NCBI GenBank assembly: GCA_036924085.1 | Contig: JAVGWX010000004.1 | Span: 6,944,544-7,008,543 of the forward strand | Reading direction: 5' to 3' | Length of the DNA: 64,000 nt | Source of the DNA: Ariolimax columbianus | Taxonomy: Eukaryota > Mollusca > Gastropoda > Stylommatophora > Arionidae | Shown: one piece after another, positions 60,070 through 64,000 of the stretch | How the letters are laid out: each line of letters opens with the position of its first letter | Position numbering within the stretch: the first letter of the stretch is position 1 | Notes under the pieces: model-generated | The model's input: the letters and a program-made list of their open reading frames with translations, nothing else | What the model was told of the DNA's origin: nothing | The model's database searches: none | Translations under genes and position numbers: made by a program

Positions 60070-60607
60070 TTCTTCTTCTTCACTGTTTCTTAAGCCTGTG
60101 ACAAAGTGCATCCGATTTCAATAGGCATTTCCCGCCACCTGTGAGCTTGTCACAATAAGGCAGAAATGCACTGTCCACTAGCCTGCATCTCTTCTGCGTC
60201 CATTAGGATGAGTGATAGTAGACATAGGTGAAGAGCTAGACAGGAGTGAATTTAACCAGGGGACAATTCTGGTCATGGCACGGGTCGGGCTGAGGCGTGA
60301 GCCCCCGGTCCCAACCATATCGTTGCCTCCCGTCACAGTAGTGCTGAGATTCAAGGCGGGATTCCGGCTTAGAGGCGTTCGGTCGTAATCCTTCAGATGG
60401 TAGCGTCGCACTATTGGCTTATCAGCCAGGCATGTGGACTAAGTGTCTGGGATCTGCGATTCCTCTCGGATTGAGCATGATTACCGTAGCAACGCCCTGC
60501 CATTAGTAGGGTACAACTAACTTGTCTTTCGAGGGTCAAATACCAGCACCCGTTTCCTATTAGACCTAGCGAATCAAGAGATAGCTATTAGACAGTCAAT
60601 GACCAAG
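60070..60607 (-). mobile_element. rRNA-headed LINE-tailed unit I (28S, LINE 5' piece, GAA tail)
   Basis: Reading down the minus strand: a 28S 3' region (about 60,570-60,330, with TACGGTAATCATGCTCAATC, ATCTGAAGGATTACGACCG and GAATCCCGCC), GC-rich spacer (GACGCAGAAGAGATGCAG near 60,190), then a short piece of LINE 5' sequence (TTGAAATCGGATGCACTTTG near 60,105). It finishes at a short GAAGAAGAAG tail at 60,071-60,081. The tail abuts the end of the duplicated segment Q2. The order of parts matches the longer neighbour upstream. Confidence 0.6.
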
Positions 60608-61375
60608 TGTCTTCTTCTTCTTCTTCTTCGTACGCTGTTTACAGCGATATTTACGTTGCACTGATTTATATTGTTAGCCAGTGGCTCAGTGCATCCGATT
60701 TCAACAGGCGTTTCTGTAGGGTTGCCCTCATTAGCCTTTGGCTGTCCCCAGCCTAACTGCAAGGCAGTAGTTGTTTTTGGTCAGAGTTATCTCTCTTGGG
60801 AAGTTGTCTTGCAGGACTATCGAGTCTTCCCTACTCGTGTCTATAGCGTTTGGAAATGATATGATGGACTATGTACTAGTTTGTACTATCCCGGAAGAGA
60901 GGCAGTCCAGTGTGACTTTTTCCCAGAATTGTCACGTCCGGCCAGAAACGAAGCATATGCATATGAGTGAGGTATCTTTTTGCTCGCTCTATTTTCTCGG
61001 CTCATCTGCAGTGATGGTACGCCTAGCATTCCCCGCCACCCGGGAGCTTGCCACCATAGGACAAGAGGTGCAGTGTCCGCTGGACTGCATCTCTTCTGCG
61101 TCCATTGGAATGACTGATAGCAGACAGATGCAAATAGCGAGGAAGGAGTGCATTGTACCAGGTGCATTCCTGCGGCTCGATCGGGCCGGGACACAAGCCC
61201 CAGCCATGTCGTAGCCTCCCATCTCAGCTGTGCTGAGATTTTGGGCGGGATTCTGGCTTAGAGGCGTTCGGCCGTAATCCCTCAGATGGTAGCTTATCAG
61301 CGAAGCACGTGGACCAAATGTCAGCGACCTGTGATTCCTCTCGAAATAGTGCATTTGACCAGGTGACAAGCCTAG
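60608..61375 (-). mobile_element. rRNA-headed LINE-tailed unit II (28S, spacer, LINE 5' region, GAA tail)
   Basis: A 28S 3' region at about 61,350-61,225 (CTACCATCTGAGGGATTACG, then GCCTCTAAGCCAGAATCCC) is followed by spacer at 61,220-60,870. Then comes the LINE 5' region at 60,860-60,650, with GCTATAGACACGAGTAG and AGGCTGGGGACAGCC as at 54 kb. A perfect hairpin CGCTGTAAACAGCG (60,633-60,646) leads into GTACG and (GAA)7 at 60,611-60,630. The pol that should separate 5' region and tail is absent. Confidence 0.6.
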
Positions 61376-61905
61376 TCTTGCACGGAGATGTTGTCCACCT
61401 AGGGAGCGGACATGGTCAAGGGTTGAGTCTCAGCACTTCGCAGTGAGGTAGCTGATCTACTGCTTAGGGCACCCGACCGAGAACTAAGTCTTCTACAAAT
61501 GATTTCATTCCTCATCGCTTTTATCAGCGGACGGCAGAGACCTCATTCTGCGGCTTGACCGGGCGGGGCGGGAGCGTGACCCTGAGGTCCCCACCATGTC
61601 GAATCATCCCTTTGCATTCGTGCTGGGCTGCTTTTAGGCGGGATTTTTGGCTTAGAAGCGTTCGGCCGTAATCCCTCACCTCGAACCGTTGGCTTATCCG
61701 CCGAGTACGTGAACCAAAATGTATGCGGCTCCTCTCGGGCTTAGCAGGATTACCGTAGCAGAGCATTGTCATTTGTAGGGTAAACCTGACCTGTCCAGAG
61801 GGTTTATTTCCAGCACCCGTTCAATATTAGCCAGACCGTATCAATAGAGGGCTTTTAGTTTGTCAATGGCCCAGTTTCTGGAGCCTGCGATTTCTGCAGG
61901 GTGAA
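61376..61905 (-). pseudogene. 28S rRNA 3'-region fragment, copy d
   Basis: It is another 28S piece in the same orientation: GGTTTACCCTACAAATGACA, TACGGTAATCCTGCTAAGCC, CGGCGGATAAGCCAACGG and GAGGGATTACGGCCGAACGC, ending at AATCCCGCC near 61,640, with about 260 bp of spacer below it. The sarcin-ricin loop is changed (AAGCCCGAGAGGAGCC), so it is not a functional 28S. Confidence 0.7.
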
Positions 61906-62260
61906 GACCAAATTACCGCAGCAGGCGCTCTTTCATTTAGGGGTTTTGAGACTGACCTGTTTTCCGTGGGTCTAATACCAGCACATGTTCACTATTAGAC
62001 CCCACGAAGGTGCTCTCTTATTATAGTCATTCTACACTATTGGCGTGTTTAGTCAATTTTAGCCTCAGGCTCCACTCCTGAAAGTGCTCTTCCGTCAATT
62101 CCTTTATCAAACACTGGATGCATACCAACCGAGACACAGAGGGCATAACCCCAGATTTCTGAGGGTCTAAATCCAGCACCAGTTTCATATTAGACCCCAG
62201 AAAAGTGGTCTCGGCATGTCAGTCATTTCAGTGTTGGCCGTGTTGAGTTAAATTAAGCCG
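61906..62260 (-). repeat. 195-bp spaced 18S/28S fusion units
   Basis: GGCTCCACTCCTG occurs at 62,068 and 62,263, 195 bp apart. As at 54.8-55.2 kb, each unit carries 18S wording (CAATTCCTTTA in reverse) followed by the 28S hairpin-forming phrase GGGTCTAA...TTAGACCC. Copies here are more diverged than those at 55 kb. Confidence 0.7.
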
Positions 62261-63477
62261 CAGGCTCCACTCCTGGTGGTGCCCTTCCGTGAATTCCCTT
62301 AAGTTTCAGCTTTGCAAACATACGTCCCCCGGAACCCAAACACTTTGGTTTCCCGGAAGCTGCCCGCAGAGTCATCGAAGCAACTCCTGCGGATCACTAG
62401 TCGGCATCGTTTATGGTCAGAACTACGACGGTATCTGATCGTCTTCGCGCCTCTGACTTTCGTTCTTGATTAATGAAAACATTCTTGACAAATGCTTTCG
62501 CAGTAGTTCGTCTTGCGGCGATCCAAGAATTTCACCTCTAACGCCGCAATACGAATGCCCCCGTTTGTCCCTGTTAATCATTAACTCCAGTTCCGAAAAC
62601 CAACAAAATAGAACCGAGGTCCTATTCCATTTTTCCATGCACCATTATTCAGGCAGCCGAGGCCTGCTTTGAACACTCTAATTTTTTCAAAGTAAAAGTG
62701 CCGGCCACCCAGGACGCTCAGCGAAGAGCACCCGTGGGAGAGAGCCGGCAGACGGTAGGGCAGGAGACAACGGGCAGTGAACCGGCGCGAGCCGGACCAC
62801 TCGCCTGCGCCTGAGATCCAACTACGAGCTTTTTAACTGCAACAACTTTAATATACGCTATTGGAGCTGGAATTACCGCGGCTGCTGGCACCAGACTTGC
62901 CCTCCAATAGATCCTCGTTAAAGGGTTTAAAGTGTACTCATTCCAATTACGGGGCCTCGAAAGAGTCCCGTATTGTTATTTTTCGTCACTACCTCCCCGT
63001 GCTGGGAGTGGGTAAATTGCGCGCCTGCTGCCTTCCTTGGATGTGGTAGCTGTTTCTCATGCTCCCTCTCCGGAATCGAACCCTGATTCCCCGTTACCCG
63101 TTACAAACATGGTAGGCATGTCACGTACCATCGACATTTGATAGGGCAGACATTTAAAAGATGCGTCGCCGGCACATGAGGCCATGCGATCAGCACAAAG
63201 TTATCCAGAGTCACCAGTGGGGACGCCGCAACCCCGCGAGGGGAAACGACGATTGGTTTTGAACTAATAAAAGCGCTCTTTCCGCGAGGGTCGGAGCTTG
63301 GTAAGCACGTATTAGCTCTAGAATTGCCACAGTTATCCAAGTAGGATCGTGTCATCTAAGGAACCTCGACTGATTTAATGAGCCATTCGCGGTTTCACCG
63401 TGAGACAGTGTGAACTTAGACATACATGGCGTAATCTTTGAGACAAGCATATGACTACTGGCAGGATCAAAAAGATA
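62225..63477 (-). rRNA. 18S rRNA, 5' two-thirds, incomplete
   Basis: Continuous minus-strand 18S from the 5' end (TGATCCTGCCAGTAGTCATA) through GCGAATGGCTCATTAAATCA and an intact 530-loop (GCCAGCAGCCGCGGTAATTC). It continues through TTAAAAAGCTCGTAGTTGG, the V4 region and TTTGCAAAGCTGAAACTTAA, to about position 1,250. It then passes into the 18S/28S fusion repeats, so the 3' third, ITS1, 5.8S, ITS2 and most of 28S are missing. The usual TACCTGG at the very 5' end reads TATCTTT, and a few normally fixed bases differ (GATTACGCC for GATTAAGCC). It is much better preserved than copy 1. Variable-region wording resembles molluscs. Confidence 0.9.
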
Positions 63478-64000
63478 TCTGTCGGAGACGGACGAACCAT
63501 ACACACCGGTCGGCTAAGGATGGATGTGTAAACAGCCACTATAGGACGGCCGCATGGACCGACGGACCGTTATTCCGTCCCTCACTCCTTCAACCTAGGG
63601 ACCACCTGGACGAGGCCTCCGTACACACACCAACCGATTGACCGATCGGGCTCTCTAGAGGAGGGATGAAAGTGCTCTGTGCAGAACGGATCCAAACGGC
63701 ACCGGCGATGATTTTCACTCGGACTATATACGATTTTTGCCTGCCAGCCTGCCCTTCTCCGATCGGTTAGTAGGGCGAGGACACGGCCTTTAGGAACGAT
63801 TCCTGCTTTCCATTTGCCGGTCTCAAGCTCATTGCGAGAGAAGGACGGCAAGCAATACGAACTGTTGCGATTGGCTATACGCTCTACCTATCGAAGAACA
63901 AAGCTTCTCGTTACGGACTACAGTAACGTACTTTTACCAGAGGTATGACTCCACCGAATTGGTCATGCTAGAGTGCGGGGATAGGCGGGCGAGCTTTGTA
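63478..64000 (-). other. Sequence upstream of 18S, candidate 5' external spacer
   Basis: A GC-richer stretch lies immediately 5' of the 18S on its strand, with no coding similarity. By position it would be the 5' ETS of an rDNA unit, which varies too much between species to recognise by eye. Its presence suggests the 18S came from, or still lies in, an rDNA-type context. Confidence 0.4.

Overview
The window is eukaryotic nuclear DNA, AT-rich and intron- and repeat-dominated, most probably from a mollusc. The support is an 18S rRNA segment that reads like a molluscan/lophotrochozoan 18S in the variable regions I can recall, small phase-1 EGF exons typical of molluscan multi-EGF genes, a tRNA-derived SINE, and a mixture of RTE-like, I-like and CR1-like LINEs with mariner and piggyBac relics. 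I cannot name the species. There are no bacterial operons, no CRISPR array and no complete host gene.

Layout. 0-3.6 kb: SINE fragment and a decayed I-like LINE running endonuclease to RNase H. 3.6-9.9 kb: AT-rich DNA with GT microsatellites, LINE scraps and a decayed 27-bp minisatellite. 9.94-10.16 kb: an exon for the C-terminal half of an F5/8- or fucolectin-like domain. 10.3-13.3 kb: an RTE relic carrying a 114-bp triplication. 15.3-20 kb: TA repeat, zinc-finger RTE-like 3' end, LINE scrap, and a 5'-truncated I-like LINE with an intact 622-codon ORF and perfect 11-bp target duplications. 20.4-31 kb: RNase H relic, a long 1.5-EGF exon, a 98-bp satellite, and another LINE with a nested insertion. 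31.4-43.3 kb: a scrambled minus-strand LINE, RTE scraps, an EGF exon, and mariner, piggyBac, CR1-like and I-like relics. 36.6-60 kb: a tandem duplication carrying EGF exons, interrupted by a near-full-length zinc-finger RTE-like element and by an I-like LINE. 53.9-56.1 and 60.1-64.0 kb: minus-strand 18S and 28S pieces joined to LINE 5' sequence and GAA tails.

How it fits together. The only likely host coding content is on the plus strand: exons at 9,941, 24,494, 37,156, 44,751, 47,545 and 57,749, all beginning and ending in phase 1, so they could be spliced in order into one secreted or cell-surface protein with a lectin-like domain followed by EGF repeats. Two exon types (P and Q) alternate as P-Q-P-Q because of a tandem duplication. 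The remaining recognisable content is mobile-element debris.

The most unusual structure is the association of incomplete 18S and 28S rRNA sequence with the 5' region and GAA tail of an I-like LINE, seen more than once in the same orientation. It may be an rDNA-associated LINE with rRNA-headed derivatives, or LINEs inserted into degenerate rDNA. The sequence alone does not decide between these.
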